DNA from: Sciscionella marina DSM 45152
GTDB lineage: Bacteria > Actinomycetota > Actinomycetes > Mycobacteriales > Pseudonocardiaceae
DNA length: 64,000 nt
NCBI RefSeq assembly: GCF_000379465.1
Contig: NZ_KB905381.1
Coordinates: forward strand, 620,001 to 684,000
Direction of reading: 5' to 3'
Shown: positions 15,767 to 24,928 of the stretch, piece by piece
Numbering within the stretch: the stretch's first letter is position 1
Layout of the letters: the number at the start of each line of letters is the position of its first letter
Notes under the pieces: generated by a model
What the model was told of the DNA's origin: nothing
The model's database searches: none
The model's input: only the letters and a program-made list of their open reading frames with translations
Made by a program: the position numbers and the translations under genes

Positions 15767-16875
15767 CGCGGGCACCGAACGTGATGCGCCTCCAGGTGCG
15801 CGGCCCACACCCGTGCCGCGGAATCCGCCCAGGTGAACGCCTTCGCGCGGGCCCTGGCCGCGGTGACCCTGGCCGCGGTGGCCGCCGTGTTCTCGAACAC
15901 ATCGCGTAGTACGGCGGCCAGGGCGCGGGCATCGCCGACCGGGAAACCGAGCCCGGTGCCGTTCGCGAGTTCGACGAGGGCGGGCGCGTTCGAATGCACC
16001 ACGGGGACCTCGGCGGCCATCGCCTCGAGCACCGGGAGGCCGAACCCCTCCGAACGGCTCGGCGCCACCAGGGCGGCGGCCCGGTGCAGCACGGTGGCCA
16101 GTTCGGCATCGGTGACCGCGCCGAGTTCCAGCGGGGCGGGCAGCCCGAGCCCGGCGGCGAGCCGATCCGGTTCGACCTGCCCCCAGCCGCGGGGCCCGGC
16201 TAGCACCAGCGGCAGCGTGGGCGCACCCGGTTCGGCGAGCGCGCGCAGCAGCACCTCGGCGCCCTTGCGCGGTTCCACGGTGCCGATCATCAGCAGGTAT
16301 TCGGGTGGCAGCCGCAACCGCGCCGCGATGGCTCCGGCGTCCTCGGGTGGCTTCTCGAGTGCCGTGGTCCTGCCGTGGCCGACCACGGTGAGCGGTGCGC
16401 CGCCGATCCGCGGGCGCAGCTGCGCGCCGACCGCGGCGGTGGGCACCAGGATCGTGTCCGCCGCGCGCGCCGCCTGCGCGATCGCCTTCCGATGCCAGCG
16501 CGCACCGCGCGGGGTCAGCGTGTCCGGATGGGTGAACGGGACGGTGTCGTGCACCGTCACCACCAGCCCCTTGCCGCGTCGCGCGGGCGGGGCGAGCGGG
16601 GTGGGGGCGTGCACCGAATCGCCGCCCGGCCACAGCGGGATCCGCCGCTCCCAGGCCGCGATCAGGGCCCTGCGGGGCAAAGCGAGCATGCCCGGGCCCG
16701 CGACCCCTTCGATCGCGGCCACCGCGGGATCCGCGCAGCGCGGCACCACCGAGCGCACCGTCCACCCGGGTGGCGCCGTCGCGGCCAGTGCCGCCCCGAG
16801 CTCGCGCGTGTAGCGCCCGGTGCCGCCGGGGACCGGGGCGAGCAGCTGATCGGCAAGCAGGACGAGCTCAGGCAC
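15763..16875 (-). CDS. GT4 family glycosyltransferase
   Basis: This 370-residue GT-B protein is related to the downstream GT4. The N-terminus reads LLADQLLAPVPGGTGRYTRE, and the C-terminal domain carries IGTVEPRKGAEVLLRA and the SRSEGFGLPVLEAMAAEVP donor-binding element with its two glutamates. The GTG start at 16875 lies only 11 bp from the ATG of the divergent GT2 gene, so its promoter must lie inside that gene or its mRNA must be leaderless. It is probably a mannosyl- or other hexosyltransferase of the envelope glycan locus. Confidence 0.86.
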   Translation of the reverse strand: MPELVLLADQLLAPVPGGTGRYTRELGAALAATAPPGWTVRSVVPRCADPAVAAIEGVAGPGMLALPRRALIAAWERRIPLWPGGDSVHAPTPLAPPARRGKGLVVTVHDTVPFTHPDTLTPRGARWHRKAIAQAARAADTILVPTAAVGAQLRPRIGGAPLTVVGHGRTTALEKPPEDAGAIAARLRLPPEYLLMIGTVEPRKGAEVLLRALAEPGAPTLPLVLAGPRGWGQVEPDRLAAGLGLPAPLELGAVTDAELATVLHRAAALVAPSRSEGFGLPVLEAMAAEVPVVHSNAPALVELANGTGLGFPVGDARALAAVLRDVFENTAATAARVTAARARAKAFTWADSAARVWAAHLEAHHVRCPR

Positions 16876-16886
16876 AATGGCACCCT

Positions 16887-17825
16887 ATGCGGACCCGGAC
16901 GACCGTGGTGGTGGTGACCTGGCGCGGGCGCGACCACGTCCGGGACTGCCTGGCCGCCCTCGCCGCCCAGGAACGTCCACATCGGACGCTCGTGGTGGAC
17001 AACGCCTCGGACGACGGCACCGCGGAACTGCTCGCCGGGCAGGAGGTACTGCGGCTGCCGGTGAACTCCGGCTACGCCGGCGGGATCGCGGCCGCGCTCG
17101 GGCAGGTGCGCACCGAATACCTCGCCTGGCTCAACGACGACGCCGCCCCCGAACCGGGCTGGCTCACCGCGCTCGAGGACGAACTGGACGCCCATCCCGA
17201 TGCCGCCGCGGTCTCTTCGGTGCTCGTGGACGCCGGGGGAGCGGTCACCTCGGCGGGCACGGCGCTGGACCCGGACGGGTACGGGCGGGACCTCACCGAG
17301 GCGGCGGAGCCGTTCGGGTTCTGCGGTGGTGCGGTGCTGCTGCGCACCGGGGCACTGCGCGCGGTCGGCGGGGTGCCCGCGGAGTTCTTCTGCTACTACG
17401 AGGACACCGACACGGCGTGGCGGCTGCGCCTTGCCGGGTACGGGATCCGGCACGCGAACGGGGCGCGTGCCCGGCACCGGCACGGCGCATCGACCCGGCC
17501 GGGTTCCTGGCGGTTCCACCACTGGAACGAGCGCAACCGGCTGTTCATGCTCGCCCGCTGTGCCCCGGCCCCGGTCGTCGGCGCGCAGCTGGCGAAGTTC
17601 GCCCTGCTGCTGCTCAAGCCCGGGCTCCCGGTGACCCCGAACTTCGCGGTGCGGCTGCGGCTGCGGGTGCTCGGGGAACTACTGCTCGCCACGCCGCGGT
17701 TGCTCGCCGAGCGCAGGGCGGTCGGCCGGATCGCGCGCCGCGGGCGGGTCCGGGTGTGGCGCGCGGCGAGCTCCGGTGCTTTGGCTAGGATCGGCGCGGA
17801 CGCCCGAGGGGATCGCATTGACTGA
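16887..17825 (+). CDS. GT2 family glycosyltransferase
   Basis: This 312-residue GT-A protein has the N-terminal VVVTWRGRDHVRDCLAAL, the nucleotide-binding VVDNASDDGTAELL, the AWLNDDAAPEPGW metal-binding motif and the FFCYYEDTDTAWRLRL acceptor ED motif. It resembles rhamnosyl- or galactofuranosyl-transferases of actinomycete cell walls. A hydrophobic stretch near 230-250 may contact the membrane. The stop overlaps the TTG start of the fusion glycosyltransferase by 8 nt. It starts a three-gene rightward operon of glycosyltransferases. Confidence 0.86.
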   Translation: MRTRTTVVVVTWRGRDHVRDCLAALAAQERPHRTLVVDNASDDGTAELLAGQEVLRLPVNSGYAGGIAAALGQVRTEYLAWLNDDAAPEPGWLTALEDELDAHPDAAAVSSVLVDAGGAVTSAGTALDPDGYGRDLTEAAEPFGFCGGAVLLRTGALRAVGGVPAEFFCYYEDTDTAWRLRLAGYGIRHANGARARHRHGASTRPGSWRFHHWNERNRLFMLARCAPAPVVGAQLAKFALLLLKPGLPVTPNFAVRLRLRVLGELLLATPRLLAERRAVGRIARRGRVRVWRAASSGALARIGADARGDRID

Positions 17826-20328
17826 CGCTGTACTGCCACTCGTCTCGGTTGTCGTGGTGAACTATCGCGGCGCCGAGCACACCATCACGTGTCTGCGCGC
17901 GCTCGCCGCCGAGCTGGACTACCCGGCCGAGCTGCTCGAGCTGATCTGCGTGGACAACGCATCCGGGGACGGCAGTGCGGAACGGATCCGCGCGGCGCTC
18001 GGCGAGCGGGTGACGCTCATCGAATCCCCGCAGAACACCGGGTTCGCCGGCGGCTGCAATCTCGGCGCGCGGCGCGCGAACGGTTCGGTGCTGGCGTTCC
18101 TCAACTCCGATGCCCGCCCGCATCCGCGCTGGGTCAGCGCCGCGGTCGAGGTGCTCGCCACCCAGCCGGGGATCGGCGCGGTGGCGAGCAAGGTGCTCGA
18201 CTGGGACGGCGAGCGGGTGGACTTCACCGACGCCGGGCTCACCTGGTTCGGCATGGGGTACTCGCACGGCGGCGGCCGGCCGGACGCCCCGGAACGGGAC
18301 ACCGCGCGCGATGTGCTGTTCGGCACCGGGGCGGCGATGTTCGTGCGCGCGGGCCTGTTCGCCGAGCTCGAGGGTTTCGACGAACGGTTCTTCATGTTCT
18401 ACGAGGACGTGGACCTCGGCTGGCGGCTGAACAACCGCGGCTGGCGGTTCCGCTTCGAACCCGGATCGGTGGCCTACCACCGGCACCACGCCGCGGTCTC
18501 CGATGTGGACGGCAAGGACTCCGCACGCGAGCTGTACCTGCTCGAGCGCAACGCGCTGTGCGCGCTGTACAAGAACCTCGAGGACGAGACGCTGGCCAGG
18601 GTGCTGCCCGCCGCGCTCGCGCTCGCGGTGCGCCGGGCGACCGCGCGCGGTGACCTCGATGCCACGCAGCTGGAGATGAACCGGGCGGGCGAGGAAGCCC
18701 CGCTGCTCTCGGTGCCGCGCCCCACGATGGCCGGGGTGTTCGCCATCGACCAGTTCGTGGAGCTGCTGCCGCGGCTGCGCGAATCCCGTGAACTCGAGCA
18801 GCGCGAGCGCACCCGCACCGATGCCGATCTGGTCACCCTGATGCGCAAGGCGCTGGAGCCGGCCTATCCCTTGCCGCGCTACCTCGCCGCGCACGACATT
18901 CTCACCGAGGTCTTCGGGATCGGTGAGGTGTTCGGCCGTCCACGCCGGATCGCGGTGCTCACCGGGGACGCGGTCGCCGAGCGGATGGCCGGTCCCGCGA
19001 TCCGGGCCTGGCACACCGCGGAAGTGCTCTCGGTCGAGCACACGGTCCGGCTGGTGTCGGTGAACCCGAACAACGCGCCCCCGGACGCGAGCTTCGAGGT
19101 GCACGCGTGCACGCCGAAGGAACTGCACGCGCACGTGGACTGGGCGGATGTGGTGGTGCTGCAGGGGCACACCCTGCAGATGGTGCCCGAACTCGCGCGC
19201 ATGGACTCCCGCAAGATCCTGGTCTGCGATGTCTACGATCCGATGCATCTGGAACTGCTCGAACAGAGCAAGCAGGCCCCGGAGGCGCAACGCGGCGCGG
19301 ATGTGGCCGGGGTGACCGAGGTGCTCAACATCCAGTTGCGCCGCGGGGACTTCTTCCTCTGCGCCTCGGAACGGCAGCGGCATTTCTGGCTGGGGCATCT
19401 CGCCGCGCTCGGCCGGATCGGCCCGGGGATCTACGACACCGATCCGACGATGCGCTCACTGATCGCGGAGGTTCCGTTCGGGCTGCCCGCCGCGCAGCCA
19501 CACCGGAACGGCCCGGGAATCCGGGACGCCTTTCCCGCGATCGGGGAGCGGGACAAGGTGATCCTGTGGGCGGGCGGGGTCTATTCCTGGTTCGATCCGC
19601 TCACCCTGATCCGGGCGGTGGACCGGCTGCGTGCCGACCACCCCGATGTGCGGCTGGTGTTCCTGGGCATGCGCCACCCCAATCCGGATGTCCCGGACAT
19701 GGAGATCGCGGTGCGCACCAGGCAGCTTGCCGGTTCGCGCGGCCTCACCGGGAAACACGTCTTCTTCAACGAGGGCTGGGTGCCCTACACCGAGCGGCAG
19801 AACTGGCTGCTCGACGCGGATGCCGGGGTCACGACGCATTTCCAGCACGTGGAAACCGAATTCGCGTTCCGCACCAGAGTGCTCGACTACCTGTGGTCCG
19901 GGCTGCCGATCGTGACCACCGACGGGGACTCCTTCGCCGATCTGGTCCGTGCCGAGCGATTGGGTTCCGTGGTTCCCGCCGAGGACGCCGAGGCGCTCGC
20001 GGCGGCGCTGGCCTCGGTGCTCTACGACGAATCCTTCGCCGAGGACTGCGTGCGCAATATCGCCGCCGTCCGGGAACGGTTCACCTGGGAACACGCCCTC
20101 GCCCCGCTGCTGGCGTTCTGCCGCAACCCGCGACCCGCCGCGGACCGGCTCGCCGGTGCGGCACCGCTGACCGAACCCGCGCGGGCGACCCTCGCGCAGG
20201 GGGTGCTCCGGGACATCGGCCTGGTGCGCGAATACCTCGCCGCGGGCGGGGTGCGCGAACTCGGCAGGCGGGCCGGTGGCCGGGTGCGCAAACTCGCCTC
20301 GAACGTTCGGAGCCGCCGTGGCAGCTGA
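17818..20328 (+). CDS. two-domain glycosyltransferase: N-terminal GT2 fused to C-terminal GT4-like GT-B
   Basis: This 836-residue protein carries a complete GT2 domain (about 1-290: SVVVVNYRG, VDNASGDGSAE, FLNSDARPHP, FFMFYEDVDLGWRL) joined by a helical linker to a GT-B glycosyltransferase (about 370-760: the linker ends near GRPRRIAVLTGD; the donor domain has ILWAGGVYSWFDPLTLI and TRVLDYLWSGLPIVTTDGDSF split over its two core helices). The TTG at 17818 has GAGGGG upstream and overlaps the preceding stop. Two catalytic modules in one chain suggest processive or sequential transfer of two sugars. The GT-B half lacks the classic EGFGLP motif, so it is a distant GT4. Confidence 0.82.
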   Translation: MTDAVLPLVSVVVVNYRGAEHTITCLRALAAELDYPAELLELICVDNASGDGSAERIRAALGERVTLIESPQNTGFAGGCNLGARRANGSVLAFLNSDARPHPRWVSAAVEVLATQPGIGAVASKVLDWDGERVDFTDAGLTWFGMGYSHGGGRPDAPERDTARDVLFGTGAAMFVRAGLFAELEGFDERFFMFYEDVDLGWRLNNRGWRFRFEPGSVAYHRHHAAVSDVDGKDSARELYLLERNALCALYKNLEDETLARVLPAALALAVRRATARGDLDATQLEMNRAGEEAPLLSVPRPTMAGVFAIDQFVELLPRLRESRELEQRERTRTDADLVTLMRKALEPAYPLPRYLAAHDILTEVFGIGEVFGRPRRIAVLTGDAVAERMAGPAIRAWHTAEVLSVEHTVRLVSVNPNNAPPDASFEVHACTPKELHAHVDWADVVVLQGHTLQMVPELARMDSRKILVCDVYDPMHLELLEQSKQAPEAQRGADVAGVTEVLNIQLRRGDFFLCASERQRHFWLGHLAALGRIGPGIYDTDPTMRSLIAEVPFGLPAAQPHRNGPGIRDAFPAIGERDKVILWAGGVYSWFDPLTLIRAVDRLRADHPDVRLVFLGMRHPNPDVPDMEIAVRTRQLAGSRGLTGKHVFFNEGWVPYTERQNWLLDADAGVTTHFQHVETEFAFRTRVLDYLWSGLPIVTTDGDSFADLVRAERLGSVVPAEDAEALAAALASVLYDESFAEDCVRNIAAVRERFTWEHALAPLLAFCRNPRPAADRLAGAAPLTEPARATLAQGVLRDIGLVREYLAAGGVRELGRRAGGRVRKLASNVRSRRGS

Positions 20329-21400
20329 TCGCGTCCGGGTCCTGCTCGACGGCACCCCGTTGCTCGGCAACCGCACCGGTGTCGGGCACTACACGGCGGC
20401 GCTGGCCGAGGAACTGGCCTCGCGCTCGGATGTCCGGGTGCGCGCGGTCGCCTTCACCCTGCGCGGCTGGCGCAGGCTGCGTTCGGCGCTGCCGCACGAG
20501 GTCACCGCGCGCGGGATGCCGGTCTCGGCGCGGTTGCTGCGCCGCTGCTGGGAACGCGGGCGGATGCCACCGATCGAACTGTTCGCCGGGCCAACCGATG
20601 TGGTGCACGGGACCAATTTCGTGCTGCCCCGCTCGCTGGCCGCCGGTGGCGTGCTCACCGTGCACGACCTCGCCTTCCTCGATCACCCCGAGGATCTGCC
20701 GCCCGCGGACTCCCGACTGCCCGCGCTCGTGCGCAAGGGCGCCGAACTGGCCGCGGTGGTGTGTACCCCGACGAAGGCGGTCGCCGAGCAGGTCGTGGCA
20801 CGGCTCGGGGTGCCCGAGGACCGGGTGCGGGTGACCCCGCTCGGCGTGGACCCGGCCTGGTTCGCCGCGCGCCCGCCGACCGAGGTGCTGCGCGGCAAGC
20901 TCGCGCTGCCCGCCCAGTACCTGCTGCACGTCGGGGATCACGGGCCACGTAAGGGAATCGAGCATCTGATCGCCGCGCATGCCGCACGTCCGGAGCTGCC
21001 CCCGCTGGTGCTCGCCGGTCCGCACCGGGCGGGTACTGAGGGCCGGGTGCTGCGCACCGGATATCTGTCCGATGTGGACCTGCGCAGTGTGGTCGCCGGT
21101 GCCGCGGCGCTGGTGCTTCCCTCTCGCGATGAGGGCTTCGGCCTTCCCGTGCTGGAAGCGCTGGCCTGCAATGTACCCGTGGTGTGCACCGATGTGCCCG
21201 CACTGCGCGAGGTCGCGGGCGGGCACGCCACCCTGGTGCCCTATGGCGAACCGGAAGCGCTCGGCGCGGCGCTGGCCGAGGTGCTGGATGCCGAACCGGA
21301 ACCCGGGACCTGGATGGCGCGGCGCAATCACGCGGCCGGGTTCACCTGGCGCCGGTGTGCCGAGGAGACGGTCGCCGCGTACCGGCAGGCCGCAGGATGA
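20318..21400 (+). CDS. GT4 family glycosyltransferase
   Basis: This 360-residue GT-B protein begins RVLLDGTPLLGNRTGVGHYT and contains LHVGDHGPRKGIEHL and SRDEGFGLPVLEALACNVP in the donor domain. The GTG at 20318 overlaps the fusion gene's stop by 11 nt (GTGGCAGCTGA) and has GGAG upstream. It completes the rightward glycosyltransferase operon. Its 3' end overlaps the convergent GNAT gene by 59 nt. It is similar in plan to the two leftward GT4 proteins, suggesting an old duplication within the locus. Confidence 0.86.
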   Translation: MAADRVRVLLDGTPLLGNRTGVGHYTAALAEELASRSDVRVRAVAFTLRGWRRLRSALPHEVTARGMPVSARLLRRCWERGRMPPIELFAGPTDVVHGTNFVLPRSLAAGGVLTVHDLAFLDHPEDLPPADSRLPALVRKGAELAAVVCTPTKAVAEQVVARLGVPEDRVRVTPLGVDPAWFAARPPTEVLRGKLALPAQYLLHVGDHGPRKGIEHLIAAHAARPELPPLVLAGPHRAGTEGRVLRTGYLSDVDLRSVVAGAAALVLPSRDEGFGLPVLEALACNVPVVCTDVPALREVAGGHATLVPYGEPEALGAALAEVLDAEPEPGTWMARRNHAAGFTWRRCAEETVAAYRQAAG

Positions 21401-21911
21401 CCTCCAGGTGCCCGTCCCGGATCCGCTTGCGGTGCTCGGCGAACCCCAGCCGGTGCGCCAGCCGTAGTGCGGCGGCGTTGTCCGGATCGGTGACGATCGA
21501 GGGCGGCACCATGGGAAGCGCGCGCCGCGCGTAGTCGAGCGCGGCCCCGGCCATCTCCTGCGCGAATCCTTTCCCCCAGGCCTTCGGCAGGAACCGGTAG
21601 TAGACGTTGAGTACCGGTTCCCCGTCCTCGCACGCGTGCCGGATCCCGCCGAAACCGATGAGCTCGTCCTCGTGCTCGATCACCCAGTAGCCGATTCCGT
21701 GTTCGGACCAGTCGCGCAGGAGCATGTCGAGCAGTTCACCCGCCTGTTTCTCGGTGCGCGGTCCGCGCGGAGTGTGCCGATGGGCCTCCGGATCGCAGTG
21801 CACCGCCACACAGGCCGCGAGGTCCCGCGTGGTCGGGGCGCGCAGCACGAGCCGTTCGGTGCGCACCAGCCAGGGCGGCGAGTCTCTCTCGGACTCTGTC
21901 GCTTCGGGCAC
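21342..21911 (-). CDS. GNAT family N-acetyltransferase (RimJ/RimL-like)
   Basis: This 189-residue acetyltransferase begins its domain with VRTERLVLRAPTTRDLAACV. It has the acetyl-CoA loop KAWGKGFAQEMAGAAL and the DPDNAAALRLAHRLGF helix typical of RimJ/RimL-like GNATs that modify N-termini or small amines. The GTG at 21911 lies 9 nt after the coiled-coil gene, so the two are probably co-transcribed. The last 59 nt overlap the end of the convergent GT4 gene. Confidence 0.82.
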   Translation of the reverse strand: MPEATESERDSPPWLVRTERLVLRAPTTRDLAACVAVHCDPEAHRHTPRGPRTEKQAGELLDMLLRDWSEHGIGYWVIEHEDELIGFGGIRHACEDGEPVLNVYYRFLPKAWGKGFAQEMAGAALDYARRALPMVPPSIVTDPDNAAALRLAHRLGFAEHRKRIRDGHLEVILRPAGTRRPSPRHTGAR

Positions 21912-21919
21912 CGCCGTAC

Positions 21920-23341
21920 TCAGGCGCCGCGCTGGCCGAGGTGCCCGGGGGCGGGCAGGCTCTCGGTCGGGCGGTCGTGCTCCAGATCCTCCACCTCGGC
22001 CTCGTGGGTCTCCTGGCTGTCCTCGGCGAGCTGTTCGTTCTCCGGCTGCTCGGCTTCGGTGGCGCCGGTGAAATCGGCGAACTCCGGGTCTTCGCCCGCG
22101 CCGCGTTCGGCGGGCAGTTCCTCGAGCGACGGCGTGGAGCTGGCGAGCAGCTCCCGCGCCGAGGCCAGCTGCTCGGCGACCTTGGCCCGCACCGAGCGCA
22201 GCACGTCGACGCGTTCGTTGGCCTGGTCGATCCGGCTGTTCGCCTCCGTCGTGGCCTCGTCCACCCTGCGGTGGGCCTCGCTGGTGGCCTCGTCCAGGCG
22301 CTGCTTGCACTCCTGATCGGCCTCGCGCAGCCGCTGCTCGGCCTCGGCCTGGCCCGCGCGCTGTTCCTCGGCGACCTGGGCGCGCAGCGCGGTGACTTCC
22401 TCGTTGACCTGGTTGCGGATCGTGGCGGCTTCTTCGTTTGCTTCGGTGATGCGCTGGGTGGCGTCGGCCTTGCTGACCCGCTGTTCCTCCGCGACCTTCG
22501 CACGCAGCGCGGTGACCTCTTCGTTGACCTGGTTGCGGATCGTGGCGGCTTCTTCGTTTGCTTCGGTGATGCGCTGGGTGGCGTCGGCCTTGCTGACCCG
22601 CTGTTCCTCCGCGACCTTCGCACGCAGCGCGGTGACCTCTTCGTTCACCTTGGCGCGGATGCTCGCGGCTTCCTCGCCCGCCTCGCGCACCCGGCGCTCC
22701 GACTCCGCCTTCGAGGTGGCCTCGGACTCGGCGAGCTCGCGCATCGCCTCGGTGCGCCGGGAGGCCATGGCGATCTCGAAGTCCTCCTCGACCTGGACCC
22801 GGGCCGCCTCGGCCTCGGTATCGGCCTTTTGCCGCGCGGTCTCCGCGTCCTTGACGATCTGCTCGGCCTCGGCGTTCGCCTTGCCGAGCACGCCGCGGTG
22901 CTCAGCCTCCATGTCCGCGCGCCGCTTGTCCAGCTCACCGATCAGCTGCTCATAGCGGGCCCGCAACGCGTTCGCGTCCGCCTCCGCCCGGCCCCGGATG
23001 TGGCCCGCCTCGGCCTCGGCGCGGGCCCTGGTCTCCGCGGCCTCGTCCTGGGCGAGCCGCAGCATCCGCTGCAGCCGCTCGGAGAGCCCTTCCAGCGTGG
23101 TCGGCGGCAGCGAGAGCCGATCGATCTGCTGGCTCTTCTCGTCCAGGTCCGCGCGCGCCGACTCGAGCTGACGGGCGAGCTCGGTCGCCTGGGAAACCGC
23201 GGCGTCCCGATCGGCGGCCAGCAGGCGCAGGTCGCCGTCGAGTCGTTCGAGGTGCTCCTCGACCTGGGTACGGCTGTACCCGCGTTTCACGATGTCGAAT
23301 CCGGTCCCGAGGGGGACGAGATCGCCGTCGGAGAGTCCCAT
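21920..23341 (-). CDS. DivIVA/FilP-like coiled-coil cytoskeletal protein
   Basis: This 473-residue protein has a short N-terminal segment (FDIVKRGYSRTQVEEHLERL, about 17-36) resembling the DivIVA membrane-targeting domain. A long A/E/R-rich coiled coil follows to about residue 400, then an acidic disordered tail. Related actinomycete proteins (Wag31, Scy, FilP) organise polar growth. Within the coil lie two virtually identical 40-residue repeats encoded by a 120-bp tandem duplication at 22401-22645, flanked by diverged copies. An in-frame upstream start would add implausible sequence, so the ATG at 23341 is used. Confidence 0.8.
   Translation of the reverse strand: MGLSDGDLVPLGTGFDIVKRGYSRTQVEEHLERLDGDLRLLAADRDAAVSQATELARQLESARADLDEKSQQIDRLSLPPTTLEGLSERLQRMLRLAQDEAAETRARAEAEAGHIRGRAEADANALRARYEQLIGELDKRRADMEAEHRGVLGKANAEAEQIVKDAETARQKADTEAEAARVQVEEDFEIAMASRRTEAMRELAESEATSKAESERRVREAGEEAASIRAKVNEEVTALRAKVAEEQRVSKADATQRITEANEEAATIRNQVNEEVTALRAKVAEEQRVSKADATQRITEANEEAATIRNQVNEEVTALRAQVAEEQRAGQAEAEQRLREADQECKQRLDEATSEAHRRVDEATTEANSRIDQANERVDVLRSVRAKVAEQLASARELLASSTPSLEELPAERGAGEDPEFADFTGATEAEQPENEQLAEDSQETHEAEVEDLEHDRPTESLPAPGHLGQRGA
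22401..22645. repeat. 120-bp tandem duplication inside the coiled-coil gene
   Basis: Bases 22401-22525 are identical to 22521-22645, a period of 120 bp or 40 codons. Diverged copies lie on both sides (for example 22281-22400), so the coding repeat is at least three to four units long. The repeat encodes segments such as VNEEVTALRAKVAEEQRVSK. Perfect identity implies recent duplication or gene conversion and potential copy-number variation. Confidence 0.9.
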
Positions 23342-23391
23342 GGGCAATACGGTACCGCCCGAATCCGGCAACCCGGGTAACCGAGCCGGGA

Positions 23392-24723
23392 TCAGACGCC
23401 CCTGAACCGGTTGATTTCGTTCAGATGGCGGGCGCGCAGCTCCTGATCCCGGACGCCGAGCCCTTCCTCGGGGGCCAGCGCCAGCACGCCGACCTTGCCC
23501 TGGTGCAGGTTGCGCTGCACGTCGTAGGCGGCCTGCCCGACCTGGTCGAGCGGGTAGACCCGGGACAGGGTCGGGTGGACCTTGCCCTTGGCGATCAGCC
23601 GGTTCGCCTCCCAGGCCTCGCGGTAGTTGGCGAAGTGCGAGCCGATGATCCGCTTCAGGTTCATCCACAGGTACCGATTGTCGTACTGGTGCATGTATCC
23701 GCTGGTGGACGCGCAGGTCACGATGGTTCCGCCCTTGCGGGTGGCGTACACCGAGGCCCCGAAGGTCTCCCGGCCCGGGTGCTCGAACACGATGTCCACG
23801 TCCTCACCGCCGGTGAGTTCGCGGATCTTCTTGCCGAACCGCTTCCACTCCTTGGGGTCCTGGTTCTCCTCGTCCTTCCAGAACTGGTACCCCTCCGCGT
23901 TGCGGTCGATGATCAGTTCGGCGCCCATGGAGCGGCAGATCTCCGCCTTCTCCGGGCTGGACACCACGCACACCGGGGTGGCGCCGCCGTTGAGCGCGAA
24001 CTGGGTGGCGTACGAGCCGAGGCCACCGGAAGCGCCCCAGATCAGCACCACATCGCCCTGCTTCATGTCCGCCCCGTTGCGCGAGACGAGCTGGCGGTAG
24101 GCGGTGGAGTTCACCAGGCCGGGCGAGGCGGCCTCCTCCCAGGTGAGGTGTTTCGGCTTCGGCATCAGCTGGTTGGACTTGACCAGCGCGAGGTGCGCGA
24201 GCCCGCCGAAGTTCGTCTCGAAGCCCCAGATGCGCTGCTCCGGGTCGAGCATCGTGTCATTGTGCCCATCGGCGTGCTCGAGCTGCACATCCAGGCAGTG
24301 CGCGACCACCTCGTCGCCGGGCTGCCAGGCGTGCACCCCGGGGCCGGTGCGCAGCACGACACCGGACAGGTCGGAGCCCACGACGTGGTAGGGCAGGTCG
24401 TGGCGAGCGCCGAGCGGGGAGGTCTTGCCCAGCTTGTTCAGGAACCCGAAGGTGGGCAGCGGCTCGAAGATCGAGGTCCACACCGTGTTGTAGTTGATCG
24501 CCGAGGCCATCACCGCGACGATCGCCTCGCCGGGACCCAGTTCCGGCGTCGCGACCTCCTCGACGTGCAGCGACTGGCGCGGGTCCTTGTCCTGCGTGTC
24601 GAGCCCGTCGAACATTCCCGTTTCGTCGGCATGCACCGTCACCGCGGTGTAGCTCTCCGGCACCTCGAGGCCGGCGACATCGGCAAGGCGGTCGTTGAGG
24701 ATCGCGTCGCGGATCTTCTCCAT
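23392..24723 (-). CDS. ccr: crotonyl-CoA carboxylase/reductase
   Basis: This 443-residue NADPH-dependent medium-chain reductase carboxylates crotonyl-CoA to ethylmalonyl-CoA, feeding the ethylmalonyl-CoA pathway or polyketide extender supply. Diagnostic residues are visible: INYNTVW, the RIWGFETNFGG CO2-pocket FE pair, GASGGLGSYATQFAL for NADPH, and the IGSHFANYREAWEANRLI histidine segment. The start at 24723 has GGAGG at 9 nt and matches the family N-terminus; the longer frame from 24759 lacks a ribosome-binding site. No ethylmalonyl-CoA mutase or epimerase is adjacent. Confidence 0.93.
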   Translation of the reverse strand: MEKIRDAILNDRLADVAGLEVPESYTAVTVHADETGMFDGLDTQDKDPRQSLHVEEVATPELGPGEAIVAVMASAINYNTVWTSIFEPLPTFGFLNKLGKTSPLGARHDLPYHVVGSDLSGVVLRTGPGVHAWQPGDEVVAHCLDVQLEHADGHNDTMLDPEQRIWGFETNFGGLAHLALVKSNQLMPKPKHLTWEEAASPGLVNSTAYRQLVSRNGADMKQGDVVLIWGASGGLGSYATQFALNGGATPVCVVSSPEKAEICRSMGAELIIDRNAEGYQFWKDEENQDPKEWKRFGKKIRELTGGEDVDIVFEHPGRETFGASVYATRKGGTIVTCASTSGYMHQYDNRYLWMNLKRIIGSHFANYREAWEANRLIAKGKVHPTLSRVYPLDQVGQAAYDVQRNLHQGKVGVLALAPEEGLGVRDQELRARHLNEINRFRGV

Positions 24724-24928
24724 GGCAGTGGGCCTCCGGGGACGGACTGTCGTGGACATTGTGGATTGCTCTGGGACGTTACCGACGGGTAATCGTGCTG
24801 GCTACCCCTTCTGCATCGCTCAGGGGCACGGTGAGATGGAGGTCACTGCGAGTGGTGGCGCAAAATCTTGACCGGGCGCCCAATCAAGAGAATGATCAGA
24901 ATCGTACTTCACACAGGAGGTGATCGAG

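Noticed and set aside
21342-21400. 59-nt overlap of convergent GT4 and GNAT genes as a sign of a wrong gene call
   Set aside because: Both proteins need nearly all of their C-terminal sequence for the conserved folds, so a true convergent overlap is the simpler reading.
22401-22645. Possible CRISPR-like or satellite array
   Set aside because: The units are 120 bp with no spacers and are in frame within a coiled-coil protein; this is coding duplication.
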